The notes under the pieces were generated by a model, which was given only the letters and a program-made list of their open reading frames with translations, was not told the DNA's origin and searched no databases. This document shows positions 45,312 through 53,145 of a stretch of DNA of 64,000 nt, piece after piece. The stretch comes from Beutenbergia cavernae DSM 12333 (GTDB taxonomy: Bacteria > Actinomycetota > Actinomycetes > Actinomycetales > Beutenbergiaceae), in NCBI RefSeq assembly GCF_000023105.1, contig NC_012669.1, positions 4,527,025 through 4,591,024 of the forward strand, read 5' to 3'. The position numbers and the translations under genes are program-made. Numbering within the stretch: position 1 is the first letter of the stretch; each line of letters opens with the position of its first letter.

Positions 45312-46772
45312 ATGAAGAAACACGCAGGTGGCTCTGGAGCTGGGCGCTGGGGAGTGCTGTGGGCGGTGGCCGCGGCGCAGCTGCTCGTGGTGCTGGACGG
45401 CACGATCGTCAACATCGCCTTGCCGTCGGCGGATGCGCAGCTCGGGCTGGGAGAGGACACGCGCCACTGGGTCATCAGCGCCTACCTGCTGGCTTTCGGC
45501 GGGTTGCTGCTGATCGGTGGCCGGGTCAGCGGGGCGATCGGTCATCGACGGGCGTTCGTGATCGGTCTGCTGGGCTTCGCGGTGGCCTCGTTCCTCGCGG
45601 GGCTCGCCTGGAACCCGGCGGCACTGATCGGCGCCCGCGCGCTCCAGGGGGTTTTCGCGGCTCTGCTGGCGCCGGCGGCACTGTCGGTGCTGTCGCTGTC
45701 GTTCCCGGACCCCCGTGAGCGTGGCCGCGCGTTCGGGGTGTTCGCCGCGGTCGGCGCGACGGGGTCGGCGATCGGCCTGGTCCTCGGTGGCCTGCTCACT
45801 GAGTTCGCGAGCTGGCGGTGGTGCCTGTACATCAACGTCCCGATCGCCGTCGGAGCCGCCGTCGGCGCCGTCCTGATCCCGAGGCTCGCCCCGGTGCCGC
45901 GCACCGGGCGCGTCGACGTCCTCGGTGGCGTCCTCAGTGCTGCCGGGATCGCGGCCATCGTCCTGGGTATCAGCCGGATCGAGACCAGGGCCGGAGTGTC
46001 GCCGCTCGTGCTCGGCCTGCTGGTCGGCGGGATCGTCCTGCTGACAGCGTTCGTGCTCGTCGAGCGACGCGCCGCCCAGCCCGTTCTCCCGCTCAGCGTG
46101 CTGACGGATCGGGCCCGAGCGGGATCCTTCATCGCGATCGCTCTGATGTTCCTCGCGATGTTCGGCTTCTACCTGTTCATGAGCTACTACACGCAGTCCC
46201 AGCTCAGCTACTCCCCGATCGGGGCGGGCGGCGTCCTGCTCATCCACGCTCTCGTCGCCCTGGTGGGGTCCGTCTGGATCGCAGGCAAGCTCATGGGTCG
46301 CGTCCCTGCGCGCGTTCTCGTCGTCAGCGGACTGCTCGCGGCGGCCGCCGGGCTGCTCGTCCTGACCTTCCTCGAGGCGGACTCCTCCCACGTGTTCGCC
46401 GTCTACCTGCTGCCCGCGATGGTGCTCACCGGGCTCGGCATGGGCTTGGTGATCACGCCTACGGCCAGCACCGCCACCCAAGGAGTCAAGGGACACGATA
46501 TCGGCGCGGCGTCGGCAACCTTCAACGCCGCGCAGCAGCTCGGCGCGGCCATCGGGGTCGCCCTGCTGAACACCGTCGCCGTCCTGTCGAGCACCAGCTA
46601 CCTGTCCGACCAGAGCGCGACGCAGACCGAGGCCGCGATCCACGGCTACACCACCGCCCTGGCGGTCGGGGCGGGCACCCTGCTCGCCGCCGCCGTCGTC
46701 AGCGCCGTGATGATTCGGAGCCGGCGGCCCGACGACGTCTCCCGGACAGAGCGTGTCCGGGTCGCGAGCTAG
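45312..46772 (+). CDS. MFS multidrug exporter of the DHA2 (EmrB/QacA) type
   Basis: A 486-residue exporter with about fourteen helices. Motif D1 is LLVVLDGTIVNIALPSADAQ, which has the DHA2 hallmark Asp; motif A reads LLIGGRVSGAIGHRRAFVIG; motif C is GLVLGGLLTEFASWRWCLYI with NVPIAVGAA. These are typical of 14-TMS drug/proton antiporters such as QacA and EmrB, and of actinomycin or tetracenomycin exporters. The first codon is ATG behind AAGGGACGGG. It is divergent from a TetR gene and controlled by the operator at 45267. The next gene starts 10 nt past the stop. Confidence 0.93.
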   Translation: MKKHAGGSGAGRWGVLWAVAAAQLLVVLDGTIVNIALPSADAQLGLGEDTRHWVISAYLLAFGGLLLIGGRVSGAIGHRRAFVIGLLGFAVASFLAGLAWNPAALIGARALQGVFAALLAPAALSVLSLSFPDPRERGRAFGVFAAVGATGSAIGLVLGGLLTEFASWRWCLYINVPIAVGAAVGAVLIPRLAPVPRTGRVDVLGGVLSAAGIAAIVLGISRIETRAGVSPLVLGLLVGGIVLLTAFVLVERRAAQPVLPLSVLTDRARAGSFIAIALMFLAMFGFYLFMSYYTQSQLSYSPIGAGGVLLIHALVALVGSVWIAGKLMGRVPARVLVVSGLLAAAAGLLVLTFLEADSSHVFAVYLLPAMVLTGLGMGLVITPTASTATQGVKGHDIGAASATFNAAQQLGAAIGVALLNTVAVLSSTSYLSDQSATQTEAAIHGYTTALAVGAGTLLAAAVVSAVMIRSRRPDDVSRTERVRVAS

Positions 46773-46782
46773 CGTCGAGACC

Positions 46783-47142
46783 ATGACGGAGACGACGACA
46801 GCACGCGACTTCTTCGACACCTACACCCGGGCCTTGCTCGACCGCGACGCCACGGCGATCGCCGACCTCTACGCCGTCCCGGCACTCATCGAGTTCCCGG
46901 GCCAGGCCGTAGCCGTCTCGGACCGTGCCCAGACGGAGGCCTTCTTCGCCGCGGCCGTCGGTCAGTACGCGGGCGTGAACGAAGCACGGGCCGAGATCGA
47001 CGTGATCGCCGAGACCGGGCACAGCCGGTGGGTCGACGTGCGGTGGCTCCACGACGGCGAGCCGGCCGAGCGCTTCGTCTACCAGCTCGTCCTCACCGAG
47101 GGCCGCTGGGAGATCGCGGTCCTGACCCCGATGGACACCTGA
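46783..47142 (+). CDS. SnoaL/NTF2-like protein
   Basis: A 119-residue protein of the NTF2-like fold. It begins MTETTTARDFFDTYTRALLD, then RDATAIADLYAVPALIEFPG with the cone-shaped pocket strands, AEIDVIAETGHSRWVDVRWL, and GEPAERFVYQLVLTEGRWEI. This is the DUF4440/SnoaL-like pattern. No catalytic pair can be assigned. TAGCGT ends 7 nt before the ATG, and its TAG is also the stop codon of the upstream exporter, so a leaderless promoter may be embedded in the exporter end. It converges on LtrA with 11 nt between. Confidence 0.88.
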   Translation: MTETTTARDFFDTYTRALLDRDATAIADLYAVPALIEFPGQAVAVSDRAQTEAFFAAAVGQYAGVNEARAEIDVIAETGHSRWVDVRWLHDGEPAERFVYQLVLTEGRWEIAVLTPMDT

Positions 47143-47153
47143 TCCGCGGCGCG

Positions 47154-48347
47154 TCACGGCTCCGCGGGGTGCGAGCCGCCTCGAGACACCGGCGGGTGCA
47201 GCACGAGAACGACGACGATCGCGATCATGAGCACCGCCGTCAGTGTCACCGGGATCGGGATGATCGGATCGAACAGCACCAGCACCGCGCCGAGCGGTAC
47301 GACGACGTTGACCACGCGATCCGCGTTCTCCCGGATCGCGATCCACCAGATGCCGAGCACGAAGACGGCGATCGGCACCGTCACGGTGAAGGAGGCGGCG
47401 ACGTCGTCGAGCACGCTGTGGCCCGTGAGCACGTCGATCTCGACCTCGATCCCGGCCGAGAAGGCGCCCGCCGCGGCGAACACGAAGAAGTGCACGTAGC
47501 CGTACCGGATCGACCGCCCGAGGCTCCCGATCGCCGTGTGGTGCGGGGGCCAGAAGTAGATCCACCACAGTGCTGCCGTGACCACGATCGTCAGTACGGC
47601 GATCGAGATCAGGGGGCCGAGCTCGGTGTCGTCGTGCAAGGCTCCGATGATCGCGTTCGACGACGCGAGCAAGCTCTCGCCGAGCAGGATCAGGGTGAAC
47701 AGGCCGTAGCGCTCGGTGATGTGGTGCGGGTGCCACGGCGTCGGGCCGGTGCGTTCCGCGAGGACGGGGATGGCCAGCTCGAGGACGACGCCCACCAGGA
47801 AGCCGGCGATGATCGCCCCACCGGTCGGGAGGAGCAGCAGGAGGAGCCAGTACACCTGCACCGCGGCGATGCCGGCCGCGTAGATGCGCGTGGCCCTCCG
47901 GGCCGCCCCCGCCGACCTCGACGCCCGCAACCACTGCGTCACCATCGCGGCGCGCATGACGACGTAGCCGATCACCGGGATCGTGAAGTCCAGCTCGGTG
48001 AACGCCGACTCGATCCCCGCGGCGAGCACGAGCACGCCCGCCATCTGGACGATCGTCAGCACGCGGTAGAGCCAGTCGTCGGTGGCGAACGACGTCGCGA
48101 ACCACGTGAAGTTCATCCACGCCCACCAGATGGCGAAGAACACGAGGCCGTAGGAGACCAGCCCGTCGAGGACGTGCCCCTCGGTGAGCGCGTGGTGGAG
48201 GTTGACCGCCGCGATGCTCACGGCCACCACGAAGACGAGGTCGAAGAACAGCTCGAGCGTGCTCGCCGTCCGGAACGGCTCGCCGGGGTCGCGCGGGCGC
48301 ATCGAGACGAGGCGGGACCGCGACGACGACGGCGCGGGCTCGCTCAT
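47154..48347 (-). CDS. Low-temperature-requirement A (LtrA) family membrane protein
   Basis: A 397-residue polytopic membrane protein. Family marks: TLELFFDLVFVVAVSIAAVN in helix 1, FFAIWWAWMNFTWFATSFAT, then ITERYGLFTLILLGESLLAS after helix 6, a highly conserved LtrA stretch, and WWIYFWPPHHTAIGSLGR. It has about eleven helices. The family name comes from a Listeria cold-sensitivity locus; the transported or bound substrate is unknown. A strong GGGAGGGACCCG ribosome site precedes the ATG at 48347, so an upstream in-frame start is rejected. It is divergent from the GIY-YIG gene. Confidence 0.92.
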   Translation of the reverse strand: MSEPAPSSSRSRLVSMRPRDPGEPFRTASTLELFFDLVFVVAVSIAAVNLHHALTEGHVLDGLVSYGLVFFAIWWAWMNFTWFATSFATDDWLYRVLTIVQMAGVLVLAAGIESAFTELDFTIPVIGYVVMRAAMVTQWLRASRSAGAARRATRIYAAGIAAVQVYWLLLLLLPTGGAIIAGFLVGVVLELAIPVLAERTGPTPWHPHHITERYGLFTLILLGESLLASSNAIIGALHDDTELGPLISIAVLTIVVTAALWWIYFWPPHHTAIGSLGRSIRYGYVHFFVFAAAGAFSAGIEVEIDVLTGHSVLDDVAASFTVTVPIAVFVLGIWWIAIRENADRVVNVVVPLGAVLVLFDPIIPIPVTLTAVLMIAIVVVLVLHPPVSRGGSHPAEP

Positions 48348-48493
48348 CGGGTCCCTCCCGTCCGCCGCACGGTGACGACCGCCCGGACGGGGGGCGGTCC
48401 GACGGCGCGGCGCCCGCTCGCTGCCGTCCGCACGACGGGGCGCTGTGTCGTCATGAACGCGCATGCTGCCACTCCGTGTCCGGGCGCGCTCGG

Positions 48494-49462
48494 ATGAGCG
48501 ACCGCGGAGCGCCTCCGCGACGGCATGGCAGGATCGCGCCCGTGGGGACGCCGCTGCCACAGGTGCGACTGCTGCCGCCCGCACCGGGCGTCTACCGGTT
48601 CCGAGACGCCCGGGGCCGTGTGCTGTACGTCGGGCGGGCCTCCGAGCTGCGGCGGCGCGTCACGTCCTACTGGGGAGACCTGCGCGGGCGTGGGCATCTC
48701 CGCCGGATGGTCCCGCAGATCGCGCGGGTCGAGGCGGTGGTCTGCGACAGCGAGCACGAGGCCGCCTTCTTGGAACGGAACCTCCTCGAGGCGTCGAGGC
48801 CCCGGTGGAACCGGACAGAGGGCGTCGAGTCGATCGTCTATATCAGGCTGGAACGGCGCGCGGTCCTGCGACACGATCCGGGCGGAGCGGCCCCCGTCTT
48901 CGGCCCCTACCTCGGTGGGGAGAAGGTGCGCCTCGCGGCCTCGGCGCTCAATCGCGCGCTGTCCCTCGCGTACGCGGGAGAGCGACTGGGCGGGTTCGAC
49001 CGGGACATGGCCCGGGTGCGGGGCGTGGCGCCCGGTGACCGGGCGGAACGGGAGGCCGCCTTCGCGGCAGTGCTCCGCCGCGAGGCCCCGGCGCTCGCTG
49101 CCGTGCGGTCGGAGCTGCTCGCCCGGCGTGAGGCCGCCGCCGCCGCGCTCGGGTTCGAGCTGGCCGCACGGATCCAGGCGGAGATCGAGGCGATCGAGTG
49201 GGTGACGGCCGAGCAGAAGGTCAGCGGCTGGGCCGCCGAGGGGGACGCCGACGCCCACGGCTGGTGCGGCGGAGTGCTGGCGAGCTTCGAGATCCGCGAC
49301 GGGAGGGTGCGGGCGTGGCGGCAGCGTGCGTGCAGCGAGAGTGCCGCCGTCGCCCGCCTCGCGGTGACACCCCAGCGCTGGCGCACGTTCGCGGATCGCG
49401 CCGCGACGCTGGCCTCGACCCTCGCCGCGGCCGGGGACGGTACGGGTCCGCCGCAGGGCTAG
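48494..49462 (+). CDS. UvrC-like protein: GIY-YIG nuclease plus UVR region, no RNase-H domain
   Basis: A protein of about 322 residues. The GIY-YIG domain begins APGVYRFRDARGRVLYVGRA, followed by ELRRRVTSYWGDLRGRGHLR, with AFLERNLLEASRPRWNR bearing the catalytic Glu and a conserved W/N. A helix pair ELLARREAAAAALGFELAAR with IQAEIEAIEWV looks like the UVR (UvrB-binding) motif. UvrC itself is about 600-650 residues; the C-terminal endonuclease and HhH domains are missing here, which is the Cho-like layout. A role in DNA repair incision is likely. The ATG at 48494 lacks a clear ribosome site; a GTG at 48542 is an alternative. Confidence 0.88.
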   Translation: MSDRGAPPRRHGRIAPVGTPLPQVRLLPPAPGVYRFRDARGRVLYVGRASELRRRVTSYWGDLRGRGHLRRMVPQIARVEAVVCDSEHEAAFLERNLLEASRPRWNRTEGVESIVYIRLERRAVLRHDPGGAAPVFGPYLGGEKVRLAASALNRALSLAYAGERLGGFDRDMARVRGVAPGDRAEREAAFAAVLRREAPALAAVRSELLARREAAAAALGFELAARIQAEIEAIEWVTAEQKVSGWAAEGDADAHGWCGGVLASFEIRDGRVRAWRQRACSESAAVARLAVTPQRWRTFADRAATLASTLAAAGDGTGPPQG

Positions 49463-49489
49463 GACGCCCCCACGCGGCCGCCCACCCGC

Positions 49490-49999
49490 TCACCCGGCCC
49501 GGGGTTCCGTGCGGGCCACGGCCTGCAGCCGGAACAGCCGCACCACGCGACCGGAGTCCCGCTCGTACGCGCGGTACCCCGGCCACTGGGCCTCGATGCG
49601 TGCCCACGCGGCGTCGCGCTCGCCGTCGTCGGTGATGCGCGACGCCCGGACGGGGATCGGCCGGCCGCGCACGCTGATGCTCGCGTCCGGGTGCGCGAGC
49701 AGGTTGTACGTCCACGCGGGATGCCGGTCGCGGGCGAACGACGTCCCGGCGACGATCGCGCGGCCCGGGCCGTCGGGTGTGTACATGAGGTAGGTGTCGC
49801 GCGGCTCGCCCGACCTCGCGCCGGTCGAGTGCAGCACGAGCGACGGCACGAGCAGGGCGCTGAGCTGGACGCGGCCGCGGGTGAGGGCGGCGAGGAGCCG
49901 CTCGGCGGGTGGGAGCAGGACGGGACCGACGGCGCGGAACGCCCGCGTCCGCGTGAGCGGTGCGATCGCGGAGCGCAGGAGCTGGACGGGGCCGGACAC
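49490..49999 (-). CDS. Deazaflavin (F420)-dependent nitroreductase-fold protein, copy 1
   Basis: A 169-residue protein of the DUF385/Ddn type. After an N-terminal helix, the split barrel reads SLVLHSTGARSGEPRDTYLM, YTPDGPGRAIVAGTSFARDR, then HPAWTYNLLAHPDASISVRG and RPIPVRASRITDDGERDAAW, followed by IEAQWPGYRAYERDSGR. The 'T.GR.SG..R..P/TYL' and 'HPAW..NL.A.P' strings are Ddn hallmarks. The cofactor is probably F420, the substrate is unknown. The start is a GTG. It lies next to a vapC remnant and converges on the GIY-YIG gene. A second family member is encoded at 55052. Confidence 0.9.
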   Translation of the reverse strand: MSGPVQLLRSAIAPLTRTRAFRAVGPVLLPPAERLLAALTRGRVQLSALLVPSLVLHSTGARSGEPRDTYLMYTPDGPGRAIVAGTSFARDRHPAWTYNLLAHPDASISVRGRPIPVRASRITDDGERDAAWARIEAQWPGYRAYERDSGRVVRLFRLQAVARTEPRAG

Positions 50000-50049
50000 C
50001 CGGCCATTCTGTCGCTGCGCGGCCGACGCCGTCCGGTCCGCGGCTGATG

Positions 50050-50225
50050 CCTCACCGGGGAGGATCCGTGCGCCGCTCGCGAACGAAGGTCGTCCCATCG
50101 GTCCGCACGACGTGCTGCTCGCCGGGCACGCGCGCTCGCTGGGCCTCGTGATGGTCACGAACAACACGAGAGAGCTCACGCGCGTCCCCGGTCTCGAGAT
50201 CGAGGACTGGTTCGCCGAGGCGTGA
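50050..50225 (+). pseudogene. VapC-like PIN toxin remnant (C-terminal end only)
   Basis: A frame ending at 50225 encodes GRPIGPHDVLLAGHARSLGL, then VMVTNNTRELTRVPGLEIED and WFAEA. That is the end of a VapC ribonuclease: the PIN-domain acidic pocket and the TNN-REF-RVPGL-IEDW signature. The first 70-80 residues, with the N-terminal Asp and the first catalytic cluster, are absent, and no start is seen. A partner vapB gene is not found. It reads as a decayed toxin-antitoxin locus sitting between a deazaflavin protein and a HAD phosphatase gene. Confidence 0.75.
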
Positions 50226-50249
50226 GGCGCGCCGGATAGGCTGCTCGGG

Positions 50250-50912
50250 ATGACGATCCGCCATGTCCTGTTCGACGCCGACGGCGTCCTGCAGCTCGTT
50301 CCCGGCGGCTGGATCGCCGCCATGGAGCCGCACCTCGGCGACCGCACGGAGGAGTTCTTCAGGCGCACGTGGAGCGAGGAGCTGCCGATGCTCGCCGGCC
50401 GCGGCGACTACCTCCCGCTCCTCGCCGCGGCCCTGGAGGAGTTCGGCGTGACCACTCCGGTCGAGGACGTCTACGCCGACGTGTGGCACCGCATCGAGCT
50501 GGTCGAGGAGTCGATCGCGCTGGTCCGGGCGGTCCGCGCCGCCGGCCTCGGCGTGCACCTCGGCACGAACCAGGAGTCGTACCGGGCGGCGTTCATGCGG
50601 GCCGACCTCGGCTACGACGCCCTGTTCGACACGAGCAGCTACTCGTGCGAGCTCGGCGTCGCGAAGCCCGACCCGGAGTTCTTCCTACGGGCGGCGCGCC
50701 TCATCGGGGACGAGCCCGCGAGCGTCCTGTTCATCGACGACAACCCGCCCAACGTGGACGGCGCGCGGGCCGCGGGGCTGGCGGCGGTGCACTGGCACGT
50801 CGAGCACGGGCACGACGCGCTCACCGCGCTCCTGGCGCAGCACGGTGTGCAGGTCTCGTCCGTTCAGGACGACGACGGCGGCCGTCCCGTCGCGCCGTCG
50901 CCGGCGGTCTGA
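50250..50912 (+). CDS. HAD-family hydrolase (phosphatase-like)
   Basis: A 220-residue haloacid-dehalogenase-fold enzyme. Motif I is FDADGVLQL with the nucleophile and acid pair Asp9/Asp11. Motif II is VHLGTNQES with a Thr. Motif III is the Lys of CELGVAKPDPEFF. Motif IV is LFIDDNPPNVDGARAAGL. The cap between is short and helical, typical of small-molecule phosphatases. TAGGCT ends 7 nt before the ATG, so the transcript is probably leaderless. It lies 24 nt after the vapC remnant and converges on the DoxX gene. Confidence 0.92.
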   Translation: MTIRHVLFDADGVLQLVPGGWIAAMEPHLGDRTEEFFRRTWSEELPMLAGRGDYLPLLAAALEEFGVTTPVEDVYADVWHRIELVEESIALVRAVRAAGLGVHLGTNQESYRAAFMRADLGYDALFDTSSYSCELGVAKPDPEFFLRAARLIGDEPASVLFIDDNPPNVDGARAAGLAAVHWHVEHGHDALTALLAQHGVQVSSVQDDDGGRPVAPSPAV

Positions 50913-50982
50913 GCGAGCCCGACCGGCCCCGGCTCGGGCTCCCACCCGCAGTCGTCCAGCGCGCGGGCCAGCACGCGCCTCG

Positions 50983-51363
50983 TCAGCCCAGCACCTCCGG
51001 GCCGAACCGACCCCACGCCACGAACACGAGAAGCGCGAGGTACGCGACGTTCAGGAGCGCGTGCGCGTACTCGCGGCGTCGGATCTCCACGACGGCCGCA
51101 CCCACCATGACGATCGCCAGCCCGGACGCCGCGACCGGCGTCAGGAACGGCGCGACGCCGAGGGCAGCTGGCAGGACGAGACCGACTCCCCCGGCGATCT
51201 CCAACGCGCCCAGGACCTTGACGAACGAGGCGCTGAAGCCGCCCACCCAGCCGCCCCCGGGAGCCTCGGCGAGCGTCGATCGCGGGATGAACAGCTTCGT
51301 CGAGCCGGCCACCAGGAAGACCGCCGCCATCAGCCCGGCGACGATCCAGAGTGCGAGATTCAT
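50983..51363 (-). CDS. DoxX-family membrane protein
   Basis: A 126-residue four-helix membrane protein. The first helix (ALWIVAGLMAAVFLVAGSTK) is followed by LFIPRSTLAEAPGGGWVGGF, helix 2 with KVLGALEIAGGVGLVLPA, helix 3 (LTPVAASGLAIVMVGAAVVE) and helix 4 (ALLNVAYLALLVFVAWGRFG). This is the standard DoxX pattern with the G-xx-E of helix 2. It is divergent from an ECF sigma factor with a SnoaL-like end. In related genomes such sigma factors neighbour small oxidoreductases and DoxX-like genes, so it may be the sigma factor's target. Confidence 0.9.
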   Translation of the reverse strand: MNLALWIVAGLMAAVFLVAGSTKLFIPRSTLAEAPGGGWVGGFSASFVKVLGALEIAGGVGLVLPAALGVAPFLTPVAASGLAIVMVGAAVVEIRRREYAHALLNVAYLALLVFVAWGRFGPEVLG

Positions 51364-51446
51364 GGGGAGGTGCTCCGTCGTTGTGACCTTCGCCCGTCCG
51401 GGCCCGTCATCACCCATGACGCACCGTGGGAGAGGAAGGTAACGGC

Positions 51447-52322
51447 ATGACCGAGCCCGGTTCCGGGGAGCACGTCGCCGAGGCGTTCGAGGCGCAGCGC
51501 CCACGCCTGGTCGCCGTCGCCTACCGCATGCTCGGGTCGCGGGCCGACGCTGAGGACGCCGTGCAGGAGGCGTGGCTCCGCCTCGCGCGGCAGGACGAGG
51601 CGGCGATCGACAACCTCGCCGGCTGGCTCACCACGGTCGTCGGCCGGGTCTGCCTGGACGTGCTGCGCTCGCGCCGCTCGAGACGCGAGACCCCCGTCGG
51701 GGGCGACCTGCCCGAGCTCGTCGTCACCGAGGACGACGGCGATCCCGCGAGCGAGGCGGAGCTGGCGGACTCCGTCGGGCTGGCGCTCCTGGTCGTGCTC
51801 GACACGCTCGGCCCCGCGGAGCGCCTCGCGTTCGTGCTGCACGACATGTTCGCGATGCCGTTCGAGGAGATCGCCACCGTCCTCGGCAGGTCCACGGCCG
51901 CCACGAAGATGCTCGCCAGCAGGGCGCGACGAAAGCTGCAGGGCTCCCCATCCCCGGCCGACGACCGACGCCGGCAGCGCGCCGTCGTCGACGCGTTCCT
52001 CGCGGCCGCACGGGACGGGGACTTCGACGGCCTGGTGCGGGTGCTCCACCCGGACGTGGTCTGGCGCACCCACGCCCCGAGCGGGGAGGTCGTGGTCCGG
52101 CGGGGATCGGCGGCACTCGCCCGCGCTGTCAGCCGCGGAGCGGGCCTGGGCGTGACGGCGCGGCGCGTCCTCGTGAACGGGGAGCTCGGGGTCATGGCCT
52201 GGGATGCGGCCGGCCAGCCGCTCGGCGTGATGGCGTGCACGGTGGCGGGCGGTCGGATCGTCGAGGTCCTCGCCGTGTCTGGCCGCCGACGGCTCGAGGC
52301 GCTGGACGTTCCCCGGCCCTGA
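51447..52322 (+). CDS. ECF sigma factor with SnoaL-like C-terminal domain (ECF41-like)
   Basis: A 291-residue sigma factor. Region 2 is RPRLVAVAYRMLGSRADAED then AVQEAWLRLARQD; region 4 is LGPAERLAFVLHDMFAMPFE then EIATVLGRSTAATKMLASRA. The following 130 residues (AVVDAFLAAARDGDFDGLVR, LHPDVVWRTHAPSGE and GVMAWDAAGQPLGVMACTVA) form an NTF2/SnoaL-like domain, as in ECF41 factors where it regulates sigma activity directly in place of an anti-sigma. A good AGAGGAAGG site precedes the ATG. Divergent DoxX is the likely target. Confidence 0.93.
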   Translation: MTEPGSGEHVAEAFEAQRPRLVAVAYRMLGSRADAEDAVQEAWLRLARQDEAAIDNLAGWLTTVVGRVCLDVLRSRRSRRETPVGGDLPELVVTEDDGDPASEAELADSVGLALLVVLDTLGPAERLAFVLHDMFAMPFEEIATVLGRSTAATKMLASRARRKLQGSPSPADDRRRQRAVVDAFLAAARDGDFDGLVRVLHPDVVWRTHAPSGEVVVRRGSAALARAVSRGAGLGVTARRVLVNGELGVMAWDAAGQPLGVMACTVAGGRIVEVLAVSGRRRLEALDVPRP

Positions 52323-52329
52323 CGCGCGC

Positions 52330-53145
52330 TCAGACGGGCCGGGTCGGCGTCCTCTCCCCGGCCGTGACGGCGAACGGCAGCACGTTCTCCGGCGGCGGGA
52401 GCGGGCAGGTGCCGTAGTCGCTGAACGCGCACGGCGGGTTGGTGGCCCGGTTGAAGTCGAGCACGACGGCGCCGTCGTCGTCCGGGGTGACGGTCAAGAA
52501 GCGCAGCAGTCCGAACGTCTCCCGACCGCTCGTCGCGTCACGGAACGCGATCGAACCGCCGGCGCCGACGGCGAGGCTGTGGTGGGCGCCGTCGTACGTG
52601 AACCTCACGTGCCCGATGATCTGGGCGACGTGCTGCACGCGCTCGGCGGAGGACCCCACCGCCACGCGCTCGGCGTCGGCCAGCGGCGTCAGCACGGCGT
52701 CGAGGCGCCACGCGGGGTCGGGCGTGAACGTCGGGACGCCGTCGAACCCGGTGCGCCCGGGCGCCTCCGGGTCGCGCACCCGAACACCCCTGTTGCCCGC
52801 GCCACGGCCGAGGATCTCGAGCACGCGGTCACCGACGACGACGGCGCCGACGCCCGCTCCGGAGGCGTCGCCGACCCGGGTGCGCCCGGTGAGCGCGACG
52901 CCGTCGAGGAGCACCGCCCCGCCGTCTGACGACGATGCGGCGTCGGGCTCGACCCAGGTCCCCTCGTCGTCGTACCACCAACGACCGGGCAGGTCGTCGA
53001 GCGTCGTCGGCTCCGTGCCCAGCCAGTGCAGCGCCGTGAGGCTGAGCCAGCCGTGCGGCCGGCGCAGCTCCGCCTCGCGGGCCGCGTGCCACGCCTCCCA
53101 GTCGGCCAGGAACGACGTGCCGACGTCGTTCGTCGCGGTGCTCAT
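52330..53145 (-). CDS. DUF1684 family protein
   Basis: A 271-residue protein. It begins MSTATNDVGTSFLADWEAWH, then EAELRRPHGWLSLTALHWLG, a middle with WRLDAVLTPLADAERVAVGS, RFTYDGAHHSLAVGAGGSIA and FGLLRFLTVTPDDDGAVVLD. It ends with the DUF1684 signature DFNRATNPPCAFSDYGTCPL and PPPENVLPFAV. The family is widespread in actinobacteria and halophiles and its activity is not established. The ATG overlaps the stop of the upstream amidohydrolase gene (ATGA), so the two proteins are translationally coupled. It converges on the sigma-factor gene with 7 nt between. Confidence 0.93.
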   Translation of the reverse strand: MSTATNDVGTSFLADWEAWHAAREAELRRPHGWLSLTALHWLGTEPTTLDDLPGRWWYDDEGTWVEPDAASSSDGGAVLLDGVALTGRTRVGDASGAGVGAVVVGDRVLEILGRGAGNRGVRVRDPEAPGRTGFDGVPTFTPDPAWRLDAVLTPLADAERVAVGSSAERVQHVAQIIGHVRFTYDGAHHSLAVGAGGSIAFRDATSGRETFGLLRFLTVTPDDDGAVVLDFNRATNPPCAFSDYGTCPLPPPENVLPFAVTAGERTPTRPV

